DNA of 44,311 nucleotides from NCBI GenBank assembly GCA_025937835.1, contig JAICQO010000057.1:1-44311 (forward strand). Direction: 5' to 3'. Numbering within the stretch: the stretch's first letter is position 1; every line of letters starts with the position of its first letter. The notes beneath the pieces were generated by a model, which worked only from the letters and a program-made list of their open reading frames with translations, did not search any database and had not been told where the DNA came from. Below, piece by piece: positions 1 through 8,414 of this stretch. This DNA is from Polyangiaceae bacterium (GTDB taxonomy: Bacteria > Myxococcota_A > Polyangia > Polyangiales > Polyangiaceae). The position numbers and the translations under genes were made by a program.

Positions 1-37
1 CCCAGCAGCACGAGGAGGACCGGGCTTCCGGGCTTAC

Positions 38-270
38 CGGCTTACGGGCTTACGGGCTTACGGGCTTACGGGCTTACGGGCTTACGGGCTTACGGGCTTA
101 CGGGCTTACGGGCTTACGGGCTGATGGGCGACAGGCTGATGGGCGACAGGCTCCGGAGCCCGACAGCCCGTAAGCCCGTAAGCCATCAGCCCAAGCCCTG
201 TGAGCCCATCAGCCCCAAGCCCGTAAGCCCATCAGCCCCAAGCCCGTAAGCCCCAAGCCCGTAAGCCCGC
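38..270. repeat. Octamer tandem array with inverted counterpart (giant hairpin)
   Basis: Nine perfect head-to-tail copies of the octamer GGGCTTAC run from 46 to 117, preceded by a degenerate copy at 38. After a perfect palindrome (GGCTCCGGAGCC, 149-160) the complement GTAAGCCC occurs at 170, 223, 246 and 261, mixed with related words such as ATCAGCCC and CAAGCCC. The two halves could fold into a hairpin of about 230 bases. The array lies just beyond the terminator of the neighbouring minus-strand sigma gene. No open frame with plausible codon use covers it. The 8-base period would shift frame if it expanded inside a gene, but no gene is seen on it here. Confidence 0.9.
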
Positions 271-311
271 AAAAAAAAAGCGGCCCCGCAAAGTCCCATT
301 GCGGAGCCGCT
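271..311 (-). terminator. Rho-independent terminator of the FliA-like sigma gene
   Basis: Read on the minus strand, an eight-base stem (AGCGGCTC pairing imperfectly with GGGGCCGCT, extended by CGCA/TGCG) closes a short loop and is followed by nine consecutive T residues. It starts about 40 bases after the stop codon at 351. This is one of the few textbook intrinsic terminators in the window. Confidence 0.8.
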
Positions 312-350
312 ATCGTTGTGTGGCGGGGGAGAGTCGGAACGGAGGCCGAT

Positions 351-1130
351 TCAGACCGACGCGACCAGCAGCTTCAGCCGCTGCATCGCGCGCGAGTGCA
401 GCTGCGAGATGCGGGGCTCGCTGACGCCGAGCTCCACGCCCAGGTCCTTGAACTTCACGCCGCGGAAGTAGTGCGACGAGACGATGTGACGCTCGCGCTC
501 GGGGAGCTTGTCCACGGCGCGAACCAGGCTCTCTTGCGTGAACTTGGCGGCGACCGCATTCTCACTCGAGCTCAGTTGGCTCAGGCAGCGCGATTGTTCC
601 CACTCGCTGACGTCGTCCAGGCGGACCACCGCGGGCGGCGGCACGTACTCGCCGCTCTCGACCGAGGCGTTGGCGGCGGCGGCGCGGGCGCGGCGGGGCA
701 GCCAGTCCTGAGCGCGCAGCTCGTCGAGGATCGCGCCGCGGACGCGGACGCGCACGTACCACTCGAAAGAGTCACCGGCGGTCTGGCCGTGACGACGAAT
801 CGCATCCCACAGGCCACCCATGCCGGCGGCGAGCAGGTCCTCGCGGAGCACGTTGCGCGGCAGCTTGCGCTGAAAGCCACCGGCGATCTTACGAACCAGC
901 GGGGTGTACCGTTCGAGCAGGTCACGCTCGAGCACGCCCGACGGCTTCACGGCGGCGGCGGCGCGGGCCTTGGTCTGGCGGCGAGAAGCCGGCGCAGCGC
1001 CACGGCGGCGCGGGGTCGGCGCAGCGCCGGGTATCAAGGTCAGACGCGGCGGCGTGCTGGGGCGGGGCGCCTCCTGAACGCTGCTATCGGGACCGGCCGG
1101 ACACGCTGCGAGATTCGTCAGTGCAGACAT
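351..1130 (-). CDS. FliA/WhiG-family alternative RNA polymerase sigma factor
   Basis: A 259-residue sigma-70-family protein of group 3. After a low-complexity Pro/Ala/Arg-rich N-terminus of about 60 residues, regions 2.1-2.4 are seen, including the string RGAILDELRAQDWLPRRAR that is typical of FliA/WhiG factors. Region 4 follows near the C-terminus, with a helix-turn-helix around LGVSEPRISQLHSRAM. Region 1.1 is absent. The start was set at ATG 1130 because GGAGAG lies seven bases upstream; an in-frame TTG at 1187 would lie upstream of the predicted transcription start. It is divergent from pilM. FliA factors usually serve motility genes, but no flagellar gene is visible and the target regulon is unknown. 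Expression is probably sigma-54 dependent. Confidence 0.9.
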   Translation of the reverse strand: MSALTNLAACPAGPDSSVQEAPRPSTPPRLTLIPGAAPTPRRRGAAPASRRQTKARAAAAVKPSGVLERDLLERYTPLVRKIAGGFQRKLPRNVLREDLLAAGMGGLWDAIRRHGQTAGDSFEWYVRVRVRGAILDELRAQDWLPRRARAAAANASVESGEYVPPPAVVRLDDVSEWEQSRCLSQLSSSENAVAAKFTQESLVRAVDKLPERERHIVSSHYFRGVKFKDLGVELGVSEPRISQLHSRAMQRLKLLVASV

Positions 1131-1155
1131 CAATTGCTCTCCGATTGGGACAGTT

Positions 1156-1172
1156 TGCACCCCACGTGCCAA
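1156..1172 (-). promoter_or_regulatory. Candidate sigma-54 (-24/-12) promoter for the FliA-like sigma gene
   Basis: On the minus strand the sequence TTGGCACGTGGGGTGCA matches the sigma-54 consensus TGGCACG-N4-TTGCW at 11 of 12 defined bases, with exactly ten bases between the GG and GC elements. The predicted start of transcription is near 1145, giving a 15-base leader that carries the GGAGAG ribosome site of ATG 1130. Confidence 0.65.
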
Positions 1173-1623
1173 CGGAGTTTTATTCAATTTTTTCCATCAG
1201 TTAGCACGTTTTACCCTTTTGACCCCCGCCTGGGGGGGTATGCGGTGACCCGGGCGATTCCCAAGGCGACACACCGAGTTCTTCGCGATCGGGTGGGTTG
1301 GCTCCGGCGGACCTACCCGCAGGCGGAGTGGGTAGCGGCGGACCCATCCCCCCGGTCAGCACTCCAGACCGCTTCCCGATCGCGCTTTTCTCGTGGTTTT
1401 GGCGCCGGGTCCTGGCTGACTCAGTGTGAGACTGGCCGTTCGCTGGGTCCTCCTAGCCCCGTCGGCTGCGGCCCCCGCATCGAAACGAGACGCGCTGGGG
1501 CGGGTTGCTCGTTTCTTGGCTGCGGGATCGCGCGAATGCGACAGTTACAGGCGAAACAGCGTCGCTTCGGGTCGGAGAGTCCGCGCAGAGGGCGGCCGCC
1601 GCTCGAGAGGACTTGGGCCGAAC
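1173..1623. other. Divergent intergenic region between the sigma gene and pilM
   Basis: About 450 bases without a convincing gene. Two short perfect inverted repeats stand out: ACCCCC-N6-GGGGGT at 1222-1239, about 85 bases upstream of the predicted sigma-54 start site and so well placed for an enhancer-binding protein, and CTACCC-N11-GGGTAG at 1313-1335. The open frame running into pilM from 1426 looks like noise rather than an N-terminal extension. No clear promoter for pilM was recognised. Confidence 0.5.
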
Positions 1624-2697
1624 ATGGGCGAAGGTAGAAATCTGGTCGGCGTCGATATCGGGTCGGCATCCGTGAAGGTCTGCCAGGTCAAGGAGACCCG
1701 CCGCGGGCTGAGCCTGGTTCGATTCGGCTACGTGCCGCTGGCCCCGCAGGTGATCGCGGACGGCCAGGTGATGGACCAGGGGGCTGTCACCGCGGCGCTG
1801 CACAAGGCGTTCGCCGAGGCGAAGATCCGCCAGCGCGAATGCGCGCTCAGCGTCTCGGGGCAGTCCGTGATCATCCGCAAGATCGTGGTGCCGATCATGA
1901 CCCCGCAGGAGCTCGACGAGCAGATCCAGTGGGAGGCCGAGCAGCACATCCCGTTCGACATCCGCGACGTGCACGTGGACTACCAGGTGTTGCGACGCCG
2001 GCCCGAAGCGAGCCAGATGGACCTGCTGCTCGTCGCGGCCAAGCGCGACCAGATAGAGGATTACGCGCAGCTCGCCCGCGCCGCGAAGCTGAAGCCGCTG
2101 GTCTGCGACATCGACGCCTTCACGGTGCAGAACCTGTTCGAGTACTCGCGGGGCTTGCCGGTCGATCGCACGGTGGCGATCCTGAATGTCGGTGCGAGCT
2201 TGTCCTCCCTCAACATCGTCGCCAACGGCGTGAGCGCTTTCACGCGCGAGATCGCCAACGGCGGAAACGCGATCACCGAAGAGATCCAGAAGCAGCTCGG
2301 CGTGTCGCACGAGCAGGCAGAGGCACTGAAATGCGCCGCGGGCGGCGCCCCCGAGTACCGCACCACCACTCCCCCGCCCCAGGTCTTCGCGGTGATTGAC
2401 GGCGTCACCTCGGCGATCGCGGCGGAGATCCAGAGGAGCCTCGACTTTTACCTGGCGACGAGCGGCGAGGGCGAGATCGAGCGGATCTTCGTGACCGGTG
2501 GCACGGCCAACCTGGGCTCGCTGATCCAGGCCATCGAGCGCCGCGCCCGCGTCCCCGTCGAAGCCTTCTCACCGATGGAAAAAATCGCGATAGAGGCCAA
2601 AGACCTCCGGCGCGACCTGCTCGAACGGCACCAAGCCGAGCTCTCCGTAGCGCTCGGCCTGAGCCTCCGCAAAGAGAAGGAGGCGCGCGCAGCATGA
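1624..2697 (+). CDS. pilM: Type IV pilus assembly protein PilM (actin-like ATPase)
   Basis: A 357-residue cytoplasmic actin-fold protein that forms the inner ring of the pilus alignment complex and binds the N-terminus of PilN. The phosphate-1 loop is in LVGVDIGSASVKVCQV near the start, phosphate-2 in AILNVGASLSSLNIV near residue 190, and the adenosine motif in FVTGGTANLGSL near residue 290. Length and motif order match PilM. The frame is open further upstream, but ATG 1624 is chosen because homology begins at once after it and GAGAGGA lies 12 bases ahead. Its stop overlaps the pilN start by four bases (ATGA), so the two are probably translationally coupled. It is the first gene of pilMNOPQ. 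Confidence 0.95.
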   Translation: MGEGRNLVGVDIGSASVKVCQVKETRRGLSLVRFGYVPLAPQVIADGQVMDQGAVTAALHKAFAEAKIRQRECALSVSGQSVIIRKIVVPIMTPQELDEQIQWEAEQHIPFDIRDVHVDYQVLRRRPEASQMDLLLVAAKRDQIEDYAQLARAAKLKPLVCDIDAFTVQNLFEYSRGLPVDRTVAILNVGASLSSLNIVANGVSAFTREIANGGNAITEEIQKQLGVSHEQAEALKCAAGGAPEYRTTTPPPQVFAVIDGVTSAIAAEIQRSLDFYLATSGEGEIERIFVTGGTANLGSLIQAIERRARVPVEAFSPMEKIAIEAKDLRRDLLERHQAELSVALGLSLRKEKEARAA

Positions 2698-3338
2698 TCC
2701 GCATCAACCTGCTCGCGCAAAAGAAGAAGGCCCAGCGCGCCGGACAGGAGGCGAGCCAGGCCTGGCTCGTCGCCGTCTTGATCGCGCTCTTGCTGGAGGT
2801 CGTGGGGCTGTTCGTGTTCCACGGCATCAAGAGCGAGGAGCTCGCGGAGCAAGAACGCAAGAACCGCGCGGTGATTCAGCAGATCGAGCGCTCGAAGAAG
2901 AACGTCGCCGATCACGAGGCCGTGAAGCAAAAGCTCGCCGTGCTCCGCGCGCGCGAGGAGGCCATCGCCAAGCTGCAGAGCGCCCGCACCGGGCCCACGG
3001 CCGTGCTGCTCGAGTTCGCGCGGATCCTGACGCCGAACCGCGGCCCTAGCGTCAGCCCGGAGCGGCTCAGCCAGCTCTCGCGCGACAACCCCTTGGCAGC
3101 CATGAACGCGAGCTGGGACCCGCGCAGGCTGTGGATCACGAGCTTCCGGGAGGAGCAGCGTCGAGTTCGGATCGACGGCCTGGCGCGTGACGGAGAAGAC
3201 GTGAGCGAGCTCGCGCGCCGTATGAACCTCTCCGACTATTTCAAGGACGTGCAGCTTCTGCCGGCGCATCGCGAGATCGACCAGGCGACCAAGCTCGAGC
3301 TGGTGCGCTTCGCGCTCCAGGCGGGGGTGAAGTACTGA
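2694..3338 (+). CDS. pilN: Type IV pilus assembly protein PilN
   Basis: A 214-residue bitopic inner-membrane protein. It begins MIRINLLAQKKK, the conserved cytoplasmic INLL segment known to dock into PilM, followed by one membrane helix (about residues 23-44). A periplasmic coiled-coil then leads into a ferredoxin-like domain that pairs with PilO. It overlaps pilM by four bases, and its stop abuts the pilO start (the final A of TGA is the first base of ATG). Size, topology and position all agree with PilN. Confidence 0.93.
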   Translation: MIRINLLAQKKKAQRAGQEASQAWLVAVLIALLLEVVGLFVFHGIKSEELAEQERKNRAVIQQIERSKKNVADHEAVKQKLAVLRAREEAIAKLQSARTGPTAVLLEFARILTPNRGPSVSPERLSQLSRDNPLAAMNASWDPRRLWITSFREEQRRVRIDGLARDGEDVSELARRMNLSDYFKDVQLLPAHREIDQATKLELVRFALQAGVKY

Positions 3339-3955
3339 TGGCACGCGCCGAGGTCTCCCTGAATCGCTTGCCCGTGGCCGCCAAGTTCGCGGTCGGCATC
3401 GGGCTCGTGGCCGTGCTGGCGATCGCCTACGTGGTCGTGTTCTACGGCGATCTGTCGAACAGCATCAGCACCGCCGTAGCCGAGGAAGAGCGGCTGCGCC
3501 GCGACCTGGCGGAAGCGCGGAAGAACGAGTTCGTTTACGAGAAGGATCTGGCAGAGCTCACGCTCCGCCAGCAGCGCCAGCGCGAGCTCAACAAGGTGCT
3601 GCCGACGAACACCGAGTACCCGGCGTTTTTGAGCGCGGTGCAGAACGTCGCCAACGTCACGGGCGTCTCGCTCACGGCCTGGTCGCCGAACCAGGAAGTC
3701 ACCGAGGAGTTCTACGCGCGCGTCCCGATGAAGCTCGAGCTCTCCGGCCGCTTCCACCAGGTCGCCAAGTTCCTGTACGGAATCGGCCAGCTCGATCGCA
3801 TCATCAACATGGAGAACATCTCCCTCAGCGACCCGAAGCAGGTCGGCGACGATCTGATCTTGAGGGTGGAGGGCCTGGCCACGGCGTTCCGCGCCGTAGA
3901 GCACGCCACGGTGACCTCTGCCGACAAGCGCGGCGCGGCGAAGGGGGGCAAGTGA
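3338..3955 (+). CDS. pilO: Type IV pilus assembly protein PilO
   Basis: A 205-residue inner-membrane protein with one N-terminal transmembrane helix (about residues 16-37), a periplasmic coiled-coil (about 45-90) and a C-terminal ferredoxin-like domain. The string KVLPTNTEYPAFLSAVQ after the coil is typical of PilO. It forms heterodimers with PilN that connect cytoplasmic PilM to the lipoprotein PilP. It overlaps pilP by four bases (GTGA). The C-terminal tail is Lys/Gly-rich and probably disordered. Confidence 0.93.
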   Translation: MARAEVSLNRLPVAAKFAVGIGLVAVLAIAYVVVFYGDLSNSISTAVAEEERLRRDLAEARKNEFVYEKDLAELTLRQQRQRELNKVLPTNTEYPAFLSAVQNVANVTGVSLTAWSPNQEVTEEFYARVPMKLELSGRFHQVAKFLYGIGQLDRIINMENISLSDPKQVGDDLILRVEGLATAFRAVEHATVTSADKRGAAKGGK

Positions 3956-4524
3956 ACCGCTCGCTCCTGCTCGGCGGGCTGTGCCTGATTTCAGCCGCTG
4001 CGCTCGGCTGTGAAGAAGAGAAGGTCATCCAGTCGACGGCCCGCGCCCCGAGCGCCCCGAGCGCCTCGGCGGGCACAGCCGCGTCGGCGGCGCCGCCACG
4101 CGCGCCGATCGACGAGTCCGAGTTCGTCGAGAGCGACAAGAGCCGCGACCCGTTCCGCTCCTATGCCCGCTTGTTTGCCGAAGAAATGAAGGCGCCGGAC
4201 AAGGTCCAGCTCGACATCGTGCTGCGCGATTACTCGATCGACGAGCTGAAGCTGATCGGGATCGTGACGCGCCTCGAGCCGGCGCGGGCCATGGTCGTGG
4301 ACCCGACCGGCAAGGGTCACGTGATCCGCCGCGGGCAGTTCATCGGTCGGCCGGATCTGGTCCGGCGAGAGGGCACTGCGACTGGGACCTATCAGGTCAA
4401 CTGGCGCGTCGATCGCATCCGAGCCGGTGACGTGGTCCTGGTCCGCGAAGATCCCACGAACCCGGACGTCCCCGCCGTGTCGCGCGTGCTGCCGCTGCGC
4501 ACCGAGGCGGACCTCGCCAGGTAG
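3952..4524 (+). CDS. pilP: Type IV pilus assembly lipoprotein PilP
   Basis: A 190-residue lipoprotein linking PilNO to the secretin PilQ. It has a signal peptide with lipobox (SAAALGC, Cys at about residue 20), then an Ala/Pro/Ser-rich flexible linker. The folded PilP domain begins near residue 60 (SRDPFRSY) and includes LKLIGIVTRLEPARAMVVDPTGKGHVIRRGQFIG. The start is GTG 3952, overlapping the pilO stop. The 79-base gap before pilQ contains a T6 run followed by a small GCCGG/CCGGC hairpin. The order is wrong for a terminator on either strand, so read-through into pilQ is expected. Confidence 0.92.
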   Translation: MNRSLLLGGLCLISAAALGCEEEKVIQSTARAPSAPSASAGTAASAAPPRAPIDESEFVESDKSRDPFRSYARLFAEEMKAPDKVQLDIVLRDYSIDELKLIGIVTRLEPARAMVVDPTGKGHVIRRGQFIGRPDLVRREGTATGTYQVNWRVDRIRAGDVVLVREDPTNPDVPAVSRVLPLRTEADLAR

Positions 4525-4603
4525 CGAGCGGGTCCGATTCGTGCCGGAACCGATCGCGCGTTTTTTGCCGGATTCAACCGGCAACGACTAGGCTCCTTCC
4601 CTA

Positions 4604-6904
4604 GTGGAAACGCCGAAGAGTCGCTGGTTTCGCTCGAGGGCAGCGCTTTCCGTGGTGCTCGCCGTGGCCGCCTTCGGGGCCGCGCCCGTGCTCCACGCCG
4701 AGCCGAACCGGCCCGCCGTGGCCACTCGAGTATCGGTCGAACCCGACGGCGCGCGTGGCGCGAGCCTGAAGGTCGAGTTCACGGCACCGCCCACCTACAA
4801 CGTGCGGCTCGAACGCGGCGGCCTCCGCCTGGTGATCGACGTGCCGAACGCCGAGCTCGGTAAAGTTCCGGCGGCGTTCACCGATGCGGTGGGAGTCGTT
4901 GGCGGCGTGATGGCCCAGAGCTTCCAGAGCGGCGCCTCGAAGACGGCGCGCGTGCTCGTGACCCTGCTCGAGACCGCGAGCTATTCGGTCACCGTCGAGG
5001 GCACGACGCTGGTCGTGCGGCTCGTCCCGGGCGCCTCCGGCCCGATGCCCGCCGAGCGGCCCGAGCCGAAGGCCAAGGCCGTCAGCGGCGCCGCTCCTCG
5101 GGTGATGGACGTGCGCTTCGAGCACGGCAGCCTGGTCGACAAGCTGTGGATCGAGCTGTCCGAGGGGGCAGAGTTCCGCGAATCCTCCGGTAGCGGCGAC
5201 AAGGCTCGGCTCGAGATCTCCGGCGCCAAGCTGCCGCCCGAGCTCGAGCGCTTGCTCGACGTCTCGGCCTTTCGAGGTCGCGTCAGCGCCGTGGCCGCCT
5301 ACCAGGCGCGCTCCGGCGGCGCGGTGGTGCTCGAGGCCGACAAGAGCCCGGGCGTCCAATCGCGCGTCGAGCGCCAGGGCCGGTCTCTGGTCTGGTCGTT
5401 CTACGAGCCGGGCGCGCTGCCCACCAGCGTGACGGGCATCGCCCGCGACGGCAAGGTCGCGCGTAAGACTCGCACCGTGTACGTCGAGGACACGCTGTCG
5501 GACATTCCGGTCGTCCACTCGGGCTTCGATCGTGAAGCCAGCACCGAGTCCGAGCCCGTCGCCGGCTTCGCGCCGGGCATGCTCGGTCAGCAGCGCCAGG
5601 CGTTCGCCGGCAAGCGCATCGACCTCGACCTGAAGGACGCCGACATCCACAACGTGCTCCGGCTGTTGGCCGACGTCGGTCAGGTCAACATCGTGACCGC
5701 GGACAACGTCTCCGGCACGGTCACGATCCGCATGCGCAACGTGCCCTGGGACCAGGCCCTGGACGTGGTGTTGCAGTCGAAAAACCTGGGCATGGTGCGG
5801 CAAGCCAACATGATCCGCGTGGCGCCGCTCGACGCGCTCGAGAATGAGCGCAAGCTGCAGATCGCGCGCAGGCTGCAAGAGGTTCAGCTCGCGCCGCTCG
5901 AGACGCGGCTGATCCCGATCAGCTACGCGCAGGCCAACGCCATCCTCGACCGCGCGCAACCGTTGCTCTCGGAGCGCGGCACGATGGCGGTCGACGAGCG
6001 CACCAACGTGCTCATCGTCCGCGACATCGCGGGCAACCTGAACCAGATCGAGGAGCTCGCGCGCTCGCTCGACACGCAGACGCCGCAGGTCCTGGTCGAA
6101 GCCAGGATCGTCGAAGCGACGAGCCGCTACCTCCGCGACGTCGGTATTCAATGGGGTGGTGACGCCACGTTCTCGGGGGCCACCGGCAACCCGACCGGCG
6201 TGGCGTTTCCGAACTCGGTGGGCATCGTCGGCGGCGCGAGCGACAACAACACGCCGACCGCCGGCCTCAGCCCCTTCGCCAACACGGTCGCGAACCCGAA
6301 CTTCGCGGTCAACCTGCCTGCGGCCGTCGGCGCGGGACAGGGTGGCGCGCTCGGCCTGACCTTCGGCTCGATCGACAACAACTTCAACCTGTCGCTCCGG
6401 CTCTCGGCCGCGGAAGCCAGCGGCATGCTGCGGATCCTTTCGAGCCCGCGCATCCTGACCCTCGACAACAGCGAAGCAAGGATCTCGCAGGGCACGCTGC
6501 TTCCGTACTCCCAGGTCAGCGCCCAGGGCGTGCAGACCACGTTCCAGGAGGCGAAGCTCCAGCTGCTCGTGAAGCCGCACGTGACGGCGGACGGCAGCGT
6601 GAGCATGCGCGTCAAGATCAACCGCGACGAGCCGGACTTCAACCAGACCTCGGCCGACGGCGACCCCACGATCTTGAAGCGCGAGGCAGAGACCGACCTC
6701 TTGGTGATGGACGGCCACACCGCCGTGATCGGCGGCATCTACACCCGCAACACCGGCAGGAACCTCGATCAGGTGCCGTTCTTCGGCGACATCCCGCTGA
6801 TCGGCCTGCTCTTTCAGCGCCGCCGTGCCAGCGACACGCGCGGCGAGCTCGTGATCTTTCTCACGCCCCGGATCGTGAATCGCGCGGAAGCGCTCGGTCG
6901 TTAG
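4604..6904 (+). CDS. pilQ: Type IV pilus secretin PilQ
   Basis: A 766-residue outer-membrane secretin, the channel through which the pilus fibre leaves the cell. It has a signal peptide ending near VLHA (about residue 33), two AMIN peptidoglycan-binding domains (about 40-140 and 165-265), and an STN/N0 domain (about 345-415, DLDLKDADIHNVLRLLADVG). An N1 domain and the secretin core follow (about 500-766), including LLVKPHVTADGSVSMRVKI and the terminal PFFGDIPLIGLLF motif. The start is GTG 4604; the ribosome site is weak. Length is normal for myxobacterial PilQ. No pilus motor or pilin genes are in the window. Confidence 0.95.
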   Translation: METPKSRWFRSRAALSVVLAVAAFGAAPVLHAEPNRPAVATRVSVEPDGARGASLKVEFTAPPTYNVRLERGGLRLVIDVPNAELGKVPAAFTDAVGVVGGVMAQSFQSGASKTARVLVTLLETASYSVTVEGTTLVVRLVPGASGPMPAERPEPKAKAVSGAAPRVMDVRFEHGSLVDKLWIELSEGAEFRESSGSGDKARLEISGAKLPPELERLLDVSAFRGRVSAVAAYQARSGGAVVLEADKSPGVQSRVERQGRSLVWSFYEPGALPTSVTGIARDGKVARKTRTVYVEDTLSDIPVVHSGFDREASTESEPVAGFAPGMLGQQRQAFAGKRIDLDLKDADIHNVLRLLADVGQVNIVTADNVSGTVTIRMRNVPWDQALDVVLQSKNLGMVRQANMIRVAPLDALENERKLQIARRLQEVQLAPLETRLIPISYAQANAILDRAQPLLSERGTMAVDERTNVLIVRDIAGNLNQIEELARSLDTQTPQVLVEARIVEATSRYLRDVGIQWGGDATFSGATGNPTGVAFPNSVGIVGGASDNNTPTAGLSPFANTVANPNFAVNLPAAVGAGQGGALGLTFGSIDNNFNLSLRLSAAEASGMLRILSSPRILTLDNSEARISQGTLLPYSQVSAQGVQTTFQEAKLQLLVKPHVTADGSVSMRVKINRDEPDFNQTSADGDPTILKREAETDLLVMDGHTAVIGGIYTRNTGRNLDQVPFFGDIPLIGLLFQRRRASDTRGELVIFLTPRIVNRAEALGR

Positions 6905-6914
6905 CAGCGCGGGC

Positions 6915-8414
6915 ATGCGCCGGGTGGTCTTCTTGGGGGCTGCCCTCGGCGCGTGCAGCAGCGAGGCGCGGGCCTACGACGCTTCGGTCAGCGCGACGCA
7001 CGACGCGCAGTTCTATGCGGTGAGCAGCCCGTTCGGCAGCCCGGAGCTGTTGCGACGCCGGCACACCTCGACGTTGGGATTGTCGGTGCTCGACATCGGC
7101 AGCGCCGGTGGAAGCCGCGGTCGCGGTCCGGTGGCGCGCTTCGATTTCCGGGCACGGCTGCGGCTCGACGCGGACTTCGGGCAGTCGGCAGCCGAGCGCG
7201 ATCCGGCGGCGCTGCGTTTCGTACCCGGCCTCGAGCAAGCGCCGTTCGACTTGATGTACGCCTACCTCGACGCCACCGGGCTTCTCTCCGGCGCGCTCGG
7301 CTTCCGCCTCGGACGGCAGCTGCTGGTGGATCCGCTCGGTTTCTTCGCGCTCGACGGCGCGCGGCTCGCGCTTTCGCTGCCGCTCGCGCTCGAGCTTGGT
7401 GGCTACGCGGGAGTCGAACCCCGACCCGGACTCCCGATGCTGGCCACCGCTCGCTACACCGCAGACGGCGTGGCGCGCGGCGACCGCGACGGCTTCGACC
7501 CCAACCAGGCCCCGTGGTTCCTCGAGGAGTCCGCGCTCGCGCCGGCGTTCGGGGCGTTCTTCGCGGCGCGACAGCTCGGCCCAGTCTCGGCCTCGCTGCA
7601 TTATCGCAAGGTGCTGAACCGCAGCCACGTGCGAACCGCGCCGTTCACGACCGACCCGAGCGCGGCACCTGCGGGCTACGCCGAGACGCGCACGTCGAGC
7701 GAGCGCGTCGCCGCTGCGGCCGAGCTCCGGCTCTGGAGCGCCGCCACCGCCAGCGGGCGCGCGGTCTACGATCTGTATCGCGAGCAGTGGAACGCCCTCT
7801 TGGCCGGAGCGCGCGTGTTTCCGAGCTCGCGGCTCAGCCTCGGCGCCGAGCTCGACCGCACGCGCCCGAGCTTCGACGGCGACTCGATCTTCAACTGGTT
7901 CACACACGGGCCGACCACGCGGTTTCTCGGCCATTTCGCGTACGCGCCGTGGAAGCGGCTCCGCGCGAGCGCGAGCTGGGGCGTGCGCTGGTTCGAGACC
8001 GAAGGCGACCCGATTGCGTTCGACGGCACGAGAACCGTGGACAAGAACCATCCAGCGCTCGTTGGCTCCGCCGCCGGTACGCTGGACCTCGAGCTGACCG
8101 AGCTCTCGCTGTCGGCCGTCGCGGAAGCGGGGGATCGCGGTCACCTGACCGGTGCCGATCTGCGCGTCGAGCGCTCGCTGGGCGGCGGTCGCTACGACTC
8201 GCTCGCGGTGCTCTCGCTCTACGACTGGTCCGATCCGGCGCGGGCCGACCGCGACGCCACCAGCTTCAGCTACGTGCTCGCGGCCGGGATGCGCGGCGGC
8301 TCCCAGCTGTTCGGGCAGAGCCGGTTCGGACTCGAATGGGAGCACACCATGAACCGCCTGGTGGGTCAGCGATTTCGCGTGCTGGCCACGCTCGAGCTCG
8401 AGGTGTTCCGATGA
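6915..8414 (+). CDS. Probable outer-membrane beta-barrel protein
   Basis: A 499-residue protein of unknown family. A signal peptide (about residues 1-21, ending EARA) is followed by alternating hydrophobic/polar segments rich in Tyr, Phe, Arg and Leu, as in beta-barrels (for example LRFVPGLEQAPFDLMYAYLD and LRASASWGVRWFETEGDPI). The last residues, LEVFR, resemble a barrel C-terminus. It has no CxxC motif like that in MtrB. Its stop overlaps the start of a seven-haem cytochrome lipoprotein (ATGA), so the pair is probably co-translated. By analogy with porin-cytochrome conduits, it may house or anchor the cytochrome in the outer membrane; this is inference. Confidence 0.65.
   Translation: MRRVVFLGAALGACSSEARAYDASVSATHDAQFYAVSSPFGSPELLRRRHTSTLGLSVLDIGSAGGSRGRGPVARFDFRARLRLDADFGQSAAERDPAALRFVPGLEQAPFDLMYAYLDATGLLSGALGFRLGRQLLVDPLGFFALDGARLALSLPLALELGGYAGVEPRPGLPMLATARYTADGVARGDRDGFDPNQAPWFLEESALAPAFGAFFAARQLGPVSASLHYRKVLNRSHVRTAPFTTDPSAAPAGYAETRTSSERVAAAAELRLWSAATASGRAVYDLYREQWNALLAGARVFPSSRLSLGAELDRTRPSFDGDSIFNWFTHGPTTRFLGHFAYAPWKRLRASASWGVRWFETEGDPIAFDGTRTVDKNHPALVGSAAGTLDLELTELSLSAVAEAGDRGHLTGADLRVERSLGGGRYDSLAVLSLYDWSDPARADRDATSFSYVLAAGMRGGSQLFGQSRFGLEWEHTMNRLVGQRFRVLATLELEVFR

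Noticed and set aside
46-117. Tandem repeats as a CRISPR array
   Set aside because: The units are eight bases and directly adjacent with no spacers, and no cas gene is near.
4558-4583. T6 run and GCCGG/CCGGC hairpin as a terminator between pilP and pilQ
   Set aside because: The T run comes before the hairpin on the plus strand and would be an A run after it on the minus strand, so neither direction terminates.
4601-6916. A 771-codon open frame antisense to pilQ
   Set aside because: Its composition is a shadow of the GC-rich third-codon bias in pilQ and it has no domain-like strings.
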